DNA of 35,255 bases from an uncultured Eubacteriales bacterium (GCA_934486915.1 CAKSRC010000012.1:1-35255), one strand, 5' to 3'. Counted from the stretch's first letter, positions 16,062 through 24,709 are shown. Notes: generated by a model from the letters alone, not told the origin. Made by a program: numbers and translations.

Positions 16062-17414
16062 TTATCTTAATGCTTTGTATTCATTTATGATAGTGTTCCA
16101 GGTTACAGGACCGACAACTCCATTAACCGGTAAGTTATTTCTGGCTTGAATAGCTTTAACGGCATTTTCAGTTTGAGTATCGTATGTCCCAGTAACTTGC
16201 ACTGCGGGTATTTGAGGGTCATTTTGGGATATGACATTTAAAAACTTTTGAAGTGATACTACATCATCTCCTGTTGTGTTTAAACTTAGGGTTCTTCCCG
16301 GGTAGATTTCTTCACTTAAGGAAATATATTCCGCAGGTAAAGAATTTATAGTGTCTTGATAAACTGAAACGATTTTATTCCATGTGTCTCTGCCGACAAT
16401 ACCATCCGGCGTAAGGCCAAAGGCTTGTTGAAATTCAATAACTGCTTGTTTAGTACGGGGTCCAAAGATTCCATCTATGGGTATAACGGAAACTTTGTCA
16501 TTAAAGTATCCTATTACATCTAGATAATATTGTAATGTGCTGACGGCTATCCCGTTATCACCCTCCTGCAATACTCTTGGAAATTCTTTGCTTACTTCCT
16601 CTAAGGTTAGACTTTCTGAGTATAGTTCAGAAAGGTTTTTAACGCTGTTATATATATTTTTGATTTTGTACCATGTAGCCTTTCCTACAATGCCGTCTGG
16701 CGTTAAGTTAAAAATTCGTTGAAATTCTTTTACGGCATCTTCGGTTTGAACATCAAAAAATCTATTGATTCGTGTGATTTTAGGTATAGCAGGATAATTG
16801 TCAGATATTCGATTTAACTGAATTTTCAGTGTTCTTACATCATCTCCTGCACTACCTAAACGAAGAGGGACTCCGGGATATGAGGGGATAGCCGGTGATA
16901 CAGGAGCATTAAAGACTATATTAATATCGTCACCATAATAATGTTGAAGGATTTCGTAGGGAGTAAGCCCATCTTCAGCTAATGGGACTGTTCCCCATTG
17001 GGATAAGCCTTCACATGTAACTCTTCTTCCATCACAGTATTGGGCAAAAAATGGTAATATGCTTCCCTGTTTTACAATGTAATCATTAAAAATATCATCT
17101 ACGATTTGCGAGATATTTTCAAATATATCTCTATCCTTAGTGAATTTTTGGTCGAATCTAGTTGAATTGGTTATATCAAAATCGTAGCCACGACTTCTAT
17201 AGTATTCAGTGTAGATACGATTAAGAGCAAAACTTATTTGGGCTAAAATATTAGCCCTTATTGCGTTTTCCGGCCATGTTGGATATATTTCACTGGAGGC
17301 AACGTTTTTAATATATCCTATAAATGGTATAGTGATGTTTTCAGCCGGGGCATCGGGTTCCCCCAAATGGACAGTTATATAGGTTGGTATAACAGGTGTA
17401 GCTGCTTCGGGCAT
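16062..17414 (-). CDS. SpoIID-like domain protein with three peptidoglycan-binding domains
   Basis: A 450-residue protein without signal peptide. Residues about 45-160 look like a SpoIID-type domain: YPTWPENAIRANILAQISFA includes Glu49 at the catalytic acid position, and the domain ends in GLSQWGTVPLAEDGLTPYEI plus HYYG. SpoIID is a lytic transglycosylase that trims peptidoglycan during engulfment. Three PG_binding_1 repeats follow (about 185-255, 282-352, 375-446), each with a G.VG..TW or GIFGPRT type signature. Lack of an export signal suggests that it stays in the mother-cell cytoplasm, where it could bind cortex or coat material from outside the spore. It lies 15 bases after the 157-residue gene in the same operon. 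AGGAG precedes ATG 17414. Domain calls are good; activity is inferred. Confidence 0.75.
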   Translation of the reverse strand: MPEAATPVIPTYITVHLGEPDAPAENITIPFIGYIKNVASSEIYPTWPENAIRANILAQISFALNRIYTEYYRSRGYDFDITNSTRFDQKFTKDRDIFENISQIVDDIFNDYIVKQGSILPFFAQYCDGRRVTCEGLSQWGTVPLAEDGLTPYEILQHYYGDDINIVFNAPVSPAIPSYPGVPLRLGSAGDDVRTLKIQLNRISDNYPAIPKITRINRFFDVQTEDAVKEFQRIFNLTPDGIVGKATWYKIKNIYNSVKNLSELYSESLTLEEVSKEFPRVLQEGDNGIAVSTLQYYLDVIGYFNDKVSVIPIDGIFGPRTKQAVIEFQQAFGLTPDGIVGRDTWNKIVSVYQDTINSLPAEYISLSEEIYPGRTLSLNTTGDDVVSLQKFLNVISQNDPQIPAVQVTGTYDTQTENAVKAIQARNNLPVNGVVGPVTWNTIINEYKALR

Positions 17415-17429
17415 TTTATCACTCCTATT

Positions 17430-17903
17430 TTAGTTGTTATTGATAGATTTAGGTACTAGATTTATAGGCTGAATGGATGTTATTCCGTCAAATATATTGA
17501 CGTTAAGGTATTCTTCTGCCGTATACTTGTAGTGTGTTGCCAAGATTTCATAATTGGAATAAGGAATCTCGTCAGACGGGGATTCTGATAGATTTCTATC
17601 AGGAGCCGGAAGTTCTATATTATCAATTATGCCGCTTGAGTTTGTTTGGCCCTCAAAAAATATCTTTTTGCCGTCTTTAAAGTTTTTGCTTACGGTTACG
17701 TGTACATTGGGTATAGGGATAGCTCTGCGTGCTGTTGAGGCCTGAATTTTTAATTTTCCGTTTTTGGGGTTTTCTTTTAAGAAGTCCTCATATGTTTCGT
17801 ATATGTTGGTATTTTCTCCGTTTGAGAGTTTTTGTTTTGATGCCATATCAAGCATTTCTTGCTTGTATCTTTCTACGGTGTTTTGAAAATCGTTATTGTC
17901 CAT
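17430..17903 (-). CDS. Small protein with carboxypeptidase-regulatory-like beta domain
   Basis: A 157-residue protein without signal peptide or membrane segment. Residues 1-45 are polar and probably helical. From residue 49 it reads as a transthyretin/CarboxypepD_reg-like beta sandwich: KLKIQASTARRAIPIPNVHV, then FEGQTNSSGIIDNIELPAP, and a final VNIFDGITSIQPINLVP. Such domains are usually binding modules. It is the first gene of a two-gene operon with the SpoIID-like/peptidoglycan-binding protein, so a shared spore-surface role is likely. AAGGAG lies just before ATG 17903. I do not recognise a named family member. Confidence 0.6.
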   Translation of the reverse strand: MDNNDFQNTVERYKQEMLDMASKQKLSNGENTNIYETYEDFLKENPKNGKLKIQASTARRAIPIPNVHVTVSKNFKDGKKIFFEGQTNSSGIIDNIELPAPDRNLSESPSDEIPYSNYEILATHYKYTAEEYLNVNIFDGITSIQPINLVPKSINNN

Positions 17904-17974
17904 ACAATTCTCCTTTTTAGTAAATTTATTATTAAACTTTATATTATATGATTATTGGGTTTTGATGGTTAATA

Positions 17975-18010
17975 AATAGAGATCGACAAGTTTTAAAGTC
18001 GATCTCTATT
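17975..18010 (-). terminator. Hairpin downstream of spoIVA
   Basis: AATAGAGATCGAC (17975-17987) and GTCGATCTCTATT (17998-18010) form a perfect 13-bp stem with a 10-base loop, 7 bases past the spoIVA stop. The U-tract on the minus strand is weak (TATTAACC), so termination may be partial. Confidence 0.6.
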
Positions 18011-18017
18011 ATAAGTT

Positions 18018-19496
18018 TTATATTAATATGCATATAAGTCCGTTGCATCCATCGTTAATGATACGTTCTATAGTTTCAGTGATTTTTCCTCTTGCATCAT
18101 TAGGCATTCTATTAAGCTTTGTGTGAAGTCCCTCATTTACAAGCTCATGAAGAGATTTACCAAAAATGTTTGACTCCCAAATTTTTGAAGGATTTTCTTC
18201 AAATTCATTTAATAGATATTTGATTAAATCCTCGGATTGCTCTTCGGAACCTACTATTGGTGTGACTTCAGTTTGAATGTTGGTTTTCATCATATGTATT
18301 GATGGGGCACTGGCTTTTAGCTTAATACCGTATTTTCCGCCCTGCTTTATTATTTCCGGTTCCTCTAAGGTTAGTTCATTCATAGACGGAAGTACTATAC
18401 CGTAGCCTGTTTCGGAGACATCGTCATAAGCTTCTTGTATCTTTTTAAACTTATCTTTAGTAGCTGCAAGATCTAAGATACAATTCATAAGGCCTGCTTC
18501 ATCTTTTATGTCAAGACCTGTTTTTTCTCCAAGTACCCTATAGAAAAGATCCGGAGCCAGTTCTACACGTACTTGCGTTTCGCCGGTACCTAAATCAAGG
18601 TTAGTAATGTCTGCGGATTGAATATGCTCGCATTTCATTAGATTTGCAGAGAAATCCTCAGCGTCTCTTATTTTGGATATATTTTTGCAAGCCTCTTTAA
18701 TTGATGAGAAAATAGAGGATCTTAGCCAATGGTCATTTTCGAGTGATGATACCCATTTTGGCATATCCATTTTTATTTCCTTAGCGGGAAATTCAAACAA
18801 TATTTGGGCTAAAATCATTTTTATCTCATTTTCACTGATTTGTGCGCAGTCTACCGGCATAACGGGTACACCGTATTTTTGTGTAAGACTTCTAACTAAA
18901 TCAGCAGTTTCTGCCGTTTGAGGATACATAGTATTTAGGAGCACAATAAAAGGTTTGTTTATTTCCTTTAGCTCTTTGATAACTCTTTCTTCGGCTTCCT
19001 CATATTCGTCACGGTCTATATCAGTAATACTGCCGTCTGTAGTTATTACAAGACCTATTGTTGAATGTTCAGTAATTACTTTTTTAGTGCCTATTTCTGC
19101 GGCCATATTGAACGGGATAGCTTCGTCAAACCAAGGTGTTTTAACCATTCTTGGCGTATCATTTTCAATATATCCTAAAGCACTGGGAACTATGTAACCT
19201 ACACAGTCAATCATCCTAACTTTAAGATTGCCGTTTTTGCCAATTGTTATTTTGGCTGCCTCTTCTGGGATGAATTTAGGTTCAGTCGTCATTATAGTAC
19301 GGCCGGATGCGGATTGAGGCAATTCATCGATAGCTCTGTCTTTTTGATAAGTACTTTCCATATTTGGTATTACTAAGCTATCCATAAATTTCTTTATAAA
19401 TGTTGATTTACCGGTTCTTACGGGACCTACGACACCGATATATATATCACCATTTGTTCGCTGGGAAATGTCTTGATAAATATTTTTTTCTTCCAT
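18018..19496 (-). CDS. spoIVA: Stage IV sporulation protein A, coat base-layer ATPase
   Basis: A 492-residue ATPase that polymerises on the mother-cell face of the forespore membrane and forms the base of the spore coat. The N-terminal TRAFAC-type GTPase-like domain has Walker A GPVRTGKST near residue 24-32 and RMIDCVGYIVPSALGY, a switch-like region. Downstream are TEHSTIGLVITTDGSITDI and FIVLLNTMYPQ. The C-terminal end, GCNGLICILI, is the typical membrane-targeting tail of SpoIVA. Length equals the Bacillus protein (492). GGGGGAGG precedes ATG 19496. sipL, encoding its partner, lies immediately upstream on the same strand. Sigma-E control is expected from the family; I could not point to a clear promoter. 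Confidence 0.97.
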   Translation of the reverse strand: MEEKNIYQDISQRTNGDIYIGVVGPVRTGKSTFIKKFMDSLVIPNMESTYQKDRAIDELPQSASGRTIMTTEPKFIPEEAAKITIGKNGNLKVRMIDCVGYIVPSALGYIENDTPRMVKTPWFDEAIPFNMAAEIGTKKVITEHSTIGLVITTDGSITDIDRDEYEEAEERVIKELKEINKPFIVLLNTMYPQTAETADLVRSLTQKYGVPVMPVDCAQISENEIKMILAQILFEFPAKEIKMDMPKWVSSLENDHWLRSSIFSSIKEACKNISKIRDAEDFSANLMKCEHIQSADITNLDLGTGETQVRVELAPDLFYRVLGEKTGLDIKDEAGLMNCILDLAATKDKFKKIQEAYDDVSETGYGIVLPSMNELTLEEPEIIKQGGKYGIKLKASAPSIHMMKTNIQTEVTPIVGSEEQSEDLIKYLLNEFEENPSKIWESNIFGKSLHELVNEGLHTKLNRMPNDARGKITETIERIINDGCNGLICILI

Positions 19497-19548
19497 TTGT
19501 CCTCCCCCTTAGGTAGAGCATTATATTTTTTATATTTAATAATTTATA

Positions 19549-21087
19549 TTACATTGGAATGAGAAGCATGCCTCTTTCTTGAATTACATCTTCTTCAATA
19601 TCGTTTTCCATCTTGATTGCATCGACAGAAGTGGAATATTTTCTTGCTATACTCCAAATACTTTCACCGGGATCAGCGTAGTATATAGTAACTGCGGGAT
19701 GATTTTCCTTAGATTTCAATGAGTTTTCGTCTGCCGAGAGCTCAGATATGACTTTTAATGTATATATGCAGTATACAGACCCTGTAATGGCGATTTCACT
19801 TCTTACTTCTATTTCATTTGGATTTACAAGTCTAAAACTTATTGAAGTAAGTTTTGCATCTATATCAAGGTGTATGTCGGGACAGTTATAATCACCGTCG
19901 TGACTGGTTTCAAAGTCCATCATTCTTTCTATATAGAAGGGCTCGTTTTCGCTGTCGATTCCCAATATACATACATTATATTTGCCTTTGAAAACTATCT
20001 TGTTATCTTCTCTTTTGGCAGAAACTGAGCAAAGTTCACTCCATGCATCTATAATCTTAGATATATTTTTTTCACTAAAGTTAATGCTTTGTTTGTCTAT
20101 ATAGTTTTCTGCAATGTTTTCCATTATCCTATATATCTCAGTTTGCTTAAATACGGGGGTTATGTCATACTTAGTGGAGTATATATCAGTTATTAAGTCG
20201 ATATCATGATCCATATAGGCTGTAGCAGTTGCACAAAGTTTGACCTCTATATCTATAAGGTGGTTTTCATTTGATGAATCTTCCCTTATTTCTGCTCGAT
20301 CATTCATGACATCGAGCTTCACATTGCATATGGAATCGTCATCGATACCGCTTACATCCATTATCTGATTTATTGGTATAGAATATTCTATACATTCAAG
20401 CTCGCCTTCCATTGAATCGCTTATGTAAAGGATTTTGACGATAACTTCACCTTTTAGGATAAGTTTATTTGCTATAGACTTATAGTCATTAAGGATAACT
20501 TCGGTATTTACCCTTACAATGGATTCTATCATTGGTTTACCTTGAGGAATTTCCAAAACTTCATTTATAGTAAATTGGTTTTGTCCTATGCCAATAAGGT
20601 CGCTGGAGGTTAATGTTGTCGTTTTTTGCTCTATATCGGGAGCGGGAATGCTTGAAATTATTTCTTGGTGCTCTTTCCCGAATACTTTGGCGGATAACGA
20701 GAAAGCTCCGTGAATATCGAGCCTTCTTGGGCTTACTGCTCTGCAGTTTACATACTCAACTTTAGATCTTACGACGGATACCACGTCATCCGGAATTGAT
20801 TTTAGATTAAACGATGTTGAAAACGGCAATGAGTGTTCAAAGCAATGGATTTTACCGTTTACGGAATCTACGTACATTAATTTTACAAATGTTGTCCCGT
20901 CGACATCCAATCGATCTGCCGAGATATTTTTTGATGTGATTTTAGGGCAAATTTGGCATTTTAAAATACGCTGAATATCCGGGCAATAATCCGGAAGAGT
21001 AAAGTCGATATCGACCGGCTGCTCTTCAGTACCCTTAAAAACCACAGTACTTGTGGTAAGAGTGTCTTTATTCATAGTGTAATCCAT
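19549..21087 (-). CDS. sipL: SipL-like DUF3794 (SPOCS) protein with C-terminal LysM
   Basis: A 512-residue protein with DUF3794/SPOCS-type repeats. The first is DYCPDIQRILKCQICPKITS near residues 30-50, and further repeats follow to about residue 450. A single LysM domain occupies about 466-512 (DPGESIWSIARKYSTSVDAI). This is the layout of Clostridioides SipL, the SpoIVA-interacting protein needed for coat localisation, whose LysM domain binds SpoIVA. Its position directly upstream of spoIVA (52-base gap, same strand) supports the assignment. No signal peptide is present, as expected for a mother-cell protein. AAGGAG is 11 bases before ATG 21087; a second in-frame ATG lies at codon 5. Confidence 0.88.
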   Translation of the reverse strand: MDYTMNKDTLTTSTVVFKGTEEQPVDIDFTLPDYCPDIQRILKCQICPKITSKNISADRLDVDGTTFVKLMYVDSVNGKIHCFEHSLPFSTSFNLKSIPDDVVSVVRSKVEYVNCRAVSPRRLDIHGAFSLSAKVFGKEHQEIISSIPAPDIEQKTTTLTSSDLIGIGQNQFTINEVLEIPQGKPMIESIVRVNTEVILNDYKSIANKLILKGEVIVKILYISDSMEGELECIEYSIPINQIMDVSGIDDDSICNVKLDVMNDRAEIREDSSNENHLIDIEVKLCATATAYMDHDIDLITDIYSTKYDITPVFKQTEIYRIMENIAENYIDKQSINFSEKNISKIIDAWSELCSVSAKREDNKIVFKGKYNVCILGIDSENEPFYIERMMDFETSHDGDYNCPDIHLDIDAKLTSISFRLVNPNEIEVRSEIAITGSVYCIYTLKVISELSADENSLKSKENHPAVTIYYADPGESIWSIARKYSTSVDAIKMENDIEEDVIQERGMLLIPM

Positions 21088-21261
21088 AGGGATGATCTCT
21101 CCTTCTTTACAATTCTATTTCTAATTCTATTCTTGATGTGTCCAAGATATGCAGAAACTAAGCATTTATATAAAATGTTTTTAGCGACAAAATATGCGTG
21201 GCTATTAATAATAAAAATTTTATATTGCCCTTATAGCATAAGGCTTATTTTATACCAAATA

Positions 21262-21300
21262 AAAAGCCCACGGTTATAGGAGGCTATAACCATAGGCTTA
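21262..21300 (-). terminator. Terminator of spoVAC
   Basis: On the minus strand, an interrupted stem (5 bp AAGCC/GGCTT, a 3-base internal loop, 8 bp GGTTATAG/CTATAACC, GAGG-type loop) is followed by TTTTTATTT. It lies 31 bases past the spoVAC stop. Confidence 0.75.
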
Positions 21301-21330
21301 AGTTCTATATTTAATTTAAAACAGTGTGTG

Positions 21331-21777
21331 CTAAACAAATAGCTTTATAATATAAAGTATTAATCCATATAAAGCGGAAGTACTTATTCCATATACTAGG
21401 ACAGGACCTGCAATTACGAACATTTTAGCGCCGATACCCATTATATAACCTTCGCTTTTAAATTCTATTGCGGGAGAAACTATGGAGTTGGCAAAACCCG
21501 TAATAGGAACTAACGATCCTGCACCTGCGTGTTTAGCAATATTATCATATACACCAAGGGCCGTTAACAATGCACCTAATAGTACTAAAAGTACGGACGA
21601 GGCTGTTCGTGCGTCTTTTATTTCCATTCCGTTTGCTTTACAAACGTTTGTTATTACTTGACCTATAGTACATATGGCTCCGCCGAATAAAAAGGCCAGT
21701 GAGCAATTTTTATAAATTTTACTTCCGGGTGAAGCTTTGTCGGTCATATCGCTGTATTCTTGCTCCGTAATTTTCAA
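21331..21777 (-). CDS. spoVAC: Stage V sporulation protein AC (spore membrane channel)
   Basis: A 148-residue membrane protein of the SpoVA complex, which moves dipicolinate in and out of the spore core; SpoVAC has been described as a mechanosensitive channel. Hydrophobic segments are visible at about 27-45, 60-78, 100-130 and 125-147. The family motif GAGSLVPITGFANSIVSPAI is followed by EFKSEGYIMGIGAKMFVIAG and PVLVYG, matching SpoVAC rather than the shorter SpoVAE. The start is TTG 21777 with AAGGGAAG upstream. It is bounded by its own terminator, so spoVAD and spoVAE do not follow it here, unlike the usual spoVAC-AD-AE operon. Confidence 0.9.
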   Translation of the reverse strand: MKITEQEYSDMTDKASPGSKIYKNCSLAFLFGGAICTIGQVITNVCKANGMEIKDARTASSVLLVLLGALLTALGVYDNIAKHAGAGSLVPITGFANSIVSPAIEFKSEGYIMGIGAKMFVIAGPVLVYGISTSALYGLILYIIKLFV

Positions 21778-21911
21778 AGAAACACTTCCCTTCTTTTTAT
21801 AGATGTAGTTTTAACAAAAAAAACAGCATTATTCCTACAATAAAAATAATATAAATTATGCATATGGCATGACCATATTATCATAATATTATATTAATTA
21901 TAAATGATATG

Positions 21912-21958
21912 ATGTCTATTTAAGCAAAAGTTTATTAGTTAAACAAACTACTAGACAT
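21912..21958. promoter_or_regulatory. Nested dyad upstream of the nucleoside operon promoter
   Basis: ATGTCTA (21912-21918) and TAGACAT (21952-21958) are inverted 7-base arms. Inside them is a second dyad, GTTTA/TAAAC (21930-21934 and 21940-21944), almost on the same centre. The element ends 18 bases before the -35 box at 21977, an activator- or repressor-type position. It also lies in the divergent region between spoVAC and deoB. Confidence 0.35.
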
Positions 21959-21976
21959 GCAGGATTAATTTTTTAA

Positions 21977-22005
21977 TTGATTTATGGGGTATATTATGTT
22001 ATCAT
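21977..22005 (+). promoter_or_regulatory. Promoter of the deo/nucleoside operon
   Basis: TTGATT (21977-21982), 17 bases, then TATCAT (22000-22005) preceded by TGT (extended -10). The expected transcript start is about 50 bases before deoB. A short palindrome AAGATT-TT-AATCTT (22023-22036) lies in the early leader and could be an operator or small hairpin. Confidence 0.6.
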
Positions 22006-22063
22006 AAAAGACAAGTGGCTTTAAGATTTTAATCTTGTATTTAATATTTAAGGAAGTGTTTGA

Positions 22064-23233
22064 ATGAAAAGAGCATTTTTAATTGTTTTAGATAGCTTTG
22101 GGATTGGCGAAATGCCGGATGCCGCTAATTACGGAGATGCAGGAAGCAATACTATTGCAGCTGTATCTAAAACTGATTATTTAAAAGTTGAAAATATGAA
22201 AAAATTGGGTCTTTTTAATATTCAAGGAGTATCTTGCGGTCAAAAGGAAGAAAATCCCTTGGGCTCTTTTGCGAGAATGGAGGAGCTTTCAAAGGGCAAG
22301 GATACGACTATAGGACATTGGGAAATAGCAGGAATAGTGTCGAATAAACCATTGCCGACATTTCCAAACGGATTTCCTAAAGAAATAATCGAGGAGTTTG
22401 AAAAACGCACCGGTAAGAAGGTTCTTTGCAATAAACCATATTCAGGCACACAGTTATTGGTAGATTATGGTGAAGAACACGTTAAAACAGGTGATTTAAT
22501 TGTATACACTTCAGCAGATAGTGTATTCCAAATAGCAGCTCATGAAGAAATTGTGCCCGTTGAGGAATTGTATAGATATTGCGAAATAGCAAGGGAAATC
22601 CTAAAAGGCGAAAATTTTGGAGTCGGTAGAGTCATTGCAAGGCCTTTCGTAGGAACATACCCTAACTATACAAGGACATCCAACAGGCACGATTTTTCTT
22701 TGGTTCCGCCTAAAGATACCATGTTGGATCTTCTAGCAAAGAATAAATTTGATACTATTGCAGTAGGGAAAATCTATGATATATTTGCAGGCAAGGGAAT
22801 AAGCGAGTTTGTTAGAACCAGCGGCAATGATGACGGTATGGAAAAAACCATTAATTATGCTAAAAAAGACTTTGAAGGTCTTTGCTTTGTAAATTTGGTA
22901 GACTTTGATATGCTTTATGGCCATAGGAATAATCCGGACGGTTATGCTAAGGCACTTACTAAGTTTGACAGTCAACTAAAAGAGCTTTTAGGGCTTTTAA
23001 AAGAAGATGATATATTAATCATCACAGCTGATCATGGATGTGACCCAACCACACCTTCAACGGATCATTCAAGAGAGTATACTCCAATGATTATATGTGG
23101 CGATAAGATAAAACACGGCGTAGACTTAAAGACAAGAAAAGGATTTTCTGATATTTCAGCAACCATACTTGATTACTTTAATGTCGAAAATACAATAGAA
23201 GGAAGGTCATTCCTTAAAGAGGTAAAGGCATGA
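22064..23233 (+). CDS. deoB: Phosphopentomutase
   Basis: A 389-residue Mn-dependent enzyme of the alkaline phosphatase superfamily that interconverts (deoxy)ribose-1- and 5-phosphate. The N-terminal metal site is VLDSFGIGEMPDAANYGDAG with Asp10. GKDTTIGHWEIAG (78-90) contains the expected phosphothreonine Thr81. The second metal site includes DFDMLYGHRNNPDGY and TADHGCDPTTPSTDHSREYT. Length is normal. It is the first gene behind the 21977 promoter, and its stop overlaps the next start in ATGA. AGGAAG precedes ATG 22064. Its products connect DeoD and Pdp to DeoC in the same operon. Confidence 0.96.
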   Translation: MKRAFLIVLDSFGIGEMPDAANYGDAGSNTIAAVSKTDYLKVENMKKLGLFNIQGVSCGQKEENPLGSFARMEELSKGKDTTIGHWEIAGIVSNKPLPTFPNGFPKEIIEEFEKRTGKKVLCNKPYSGTQLLVDYGEEHVKTGDLIVYTSADSVFQIAAHEEIVPVEELYRYCEIAREILKGENFGVGRVIARPFVGTYPNYTRTSNRHDFSLVPPKDTMLDLLAKNKFDTIAVGKIYDIFAGKGISEFVRTSGNDDGMEKTINYAKKDFEGLCFVNLVDFDMLYGHRNNPDGYAKALTKFDSQLKELLGLLKEDDILIITADHGCDPTTPSTDHSREYTPMIICGDKIKHGVDLKTRKGFSDISATILDYFNVENTIEGRSFLKEVKA

Positions 23234-23928
23234 ATAAAGAAAAACTACTTTTAAATCTATCGACCTCTCAATGGATAAAGAAAATAGTATTTTGTTTTTT
23301 GGGTGTCGCATTTATTGGGTTTGCAATCGCATTCAATAATTTAGCGGGACTTGGAAACGACCCTTTATCGGTTTTCTTCGATGGGGCAAGGGTAGTACTG
23401 TTTAACTTGACAGGAATCAATGATTTGGGTCTTGCCACCAATATCATAAATTATACTTTACTTGTTATAATCTTCATTATAGCAAGAGAGTATATACATA
23501 TAGGCACATTTATATATGTGCTTCCGCTTGGAAGTTTTGTAAGCCTTGGGGTATGGATATTTAATGCGTTGCATATACCAACTGACATCTTAGGATATCA
23601 GATTTTATCATCTGTCATAGGCTGTACATTATTGTTTTTAGGTCTTGCAATTTTCATTTCGCTTGAAATAGGACTTGATCCTTGGACAGCGCTTATAATG
23701 TTTTTAGTAAAAAAGACTAACAGTCAATTTAAGATAATAAAAGTGGCTATAGATGTTACCACGTTGCTTATAGGTTGGGCTATGGGAGGAAAATTCTTTG
23801 TTACGACCGTAGTAGCTGCTGTAATTGGCGGACCAACTATTCAATTCTTTACAGATTTGCTTAATAACACTCTTTTTAAAGCCTTGCACATAAGCAAAGG
23901 CGAGGTTAAAGATTCAACCAGCATATAA
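23230..23928 (+). CDS. YczE/YitT-like integral membrane protein
   Basis: A 232-residue membrane protein with about 5-6 transmembrane segments. It has two family-type motifs, LAGLGNDPLSVFFDG near residue 40 and IGLDPWTALIMFLVKK near residue 150, which recall the GLGPWD motif of YczE-type proteins. The biochemical role of the family is not established. It starts inside the deoB stop codon (ATGA), so it is translated with the salvage enzymes. A link to nucleoside, pentose or nucleobase transport is possible but is inference from position only. Confidence 0.7.
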   Translation: MNKEKLLLNLSTSQWIKKIVFCFLGVAFIGFAIAFNNLAGLGNDPLSVFFDGARVVLFNLTGINDLGLATNIINYTLLVIIFIIAREYIHIGTFIYVLPLGSFVSLGVWIFNALHIPTDILGYQILSSVIGCTLLFLGLAIFISLEIGLDPWTALIMFLVKKTNSQFKIIKVAIDVTTLLIGWAMGGKFFVTTVVAAVIGGPTIQFFTDLLNNTLFKALHISKGEVKDSTSI

Positions 23929-23976
23929 GAATTAATAATATATAATTTCAAAACAGAATTTTGGAGGATAATGGAA

Positions 23977-24690
23977 ATGAGTACAATTTCAGGAACACCA
24001 CACAACATTGCCAAACCGGGAGAGATAGCTAAAACTGTCCTTATGCCGGGGGATCCACTAAGAGCTAAATTTATAGCTGAAAATTTTTTAGAGGATGTAA
24101 AATGCTTCAATACAGTCAGAAATATGTTAGGATTTACCGGAAAATATAACGGTAAAGAAATTTCTGTCATGGGTTCCGGTATGGGTATACCGTCTATAGG
24201 TATTTACTCTTATGAGCTATTTAAATTTTATGATGTAGATAATATCATTAGAATTGGTACAGCAGGAGGAATAGATGACAGCGTTGGTCTAAGAGATATC
24301 GTAATTGGTCTTGGAGCCTGTACTAATTCAAATTACGCTTCTCAGTATAATTTACCAGGCACATATGCACCTATAGCAAGTTTTAACTTAGTTGAAAAGG
24401 CCGTACAATCAGCAAGAAAACTTGGAATTAACACTGTAATCGGTAACATACTTTCGTCTGATACCTTTTATTGTGATGATGAAGAAGCAACTCTTAAATG
24501 GAAAAAGATGGGGATATTGGCTGTTGAGATGGAGTCGGCTGCTTTATATATGAATGCGGCAAGACTTAGAAAAAATGCTCTTTGCATATTGACTATTTCA
24601 GATTGTCCTCTTAAAGGATTATCTTTGCCCGCAGAAGACAGACAAACAAGCTTTACTGAAATGATGAAGCTTGCGCTGGATTTAGCTTAA
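23977..24690 (+). CDS. deoD: Purine nucleoside phosphorylase, DeoD type
   Basis: A hexameric-type phosphorylase that splits purine (deoxy)nucleosides into base and pentose-1-phosphate. The start MSTISGTPHNIAKPGEIA is followed by TVLMPGDPLRAKFIAENFLE (phosphate site), MGSGMGIPSIGIYSYEL, IRIGTAGGI and VEMESAALY (purine/ribose site). The late TISDCPLKG holds the catalytic Asp position. I prefer ATG 23977 over ATG 23971 because GGAGG (23963-23967) is 9 rather than 3 bases away, giving 237 residues as in other DeoD proteins. Confidence 0.95.
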   Translation: MSTISGTPHNIAKPGEIAKTVLMPGDPLRAKFIAENFLEDVKCFNTVRNMLGFTGKYNGKEISVMGSGMGIPSIGIYSYELFKFYDVDNIIRIGTAGGIDDSVGLRDIVIGLGACTNSNYASQYNLPGTYAPIASFNLVEKAVQSARKLGINTVIGNILSSDTFYCDDEEATLKWKKMGILAVEMESAALYMNAARLRKNALCILTISDCPLKGLSLPAEDRQTSFTEMMKLALDLA

Positions 24691-24709
24691 AAAATTGTTG
24701 GAGGATAAA

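Noticed and set aside
21088..21330. Sigma-E promoter for sipL on the minus strand
   Set aside because: A CATATTTT -10-like element exists near 21186, but no matching -35 at the right distance could be defended.
21778..21900. Sigma-G promoter for spoVAC on the minus strand
   Set aside because: GCATA-like boxes occur but not with a -10 at 15-18 bases; AT-rich sequence makes chance matches common.
22006..22063. Purine riboswitch in the deoB leader
   Set aside because: The leader is only about 50 bases and lacks the three-helix aptamer; only a short palindrome is present.
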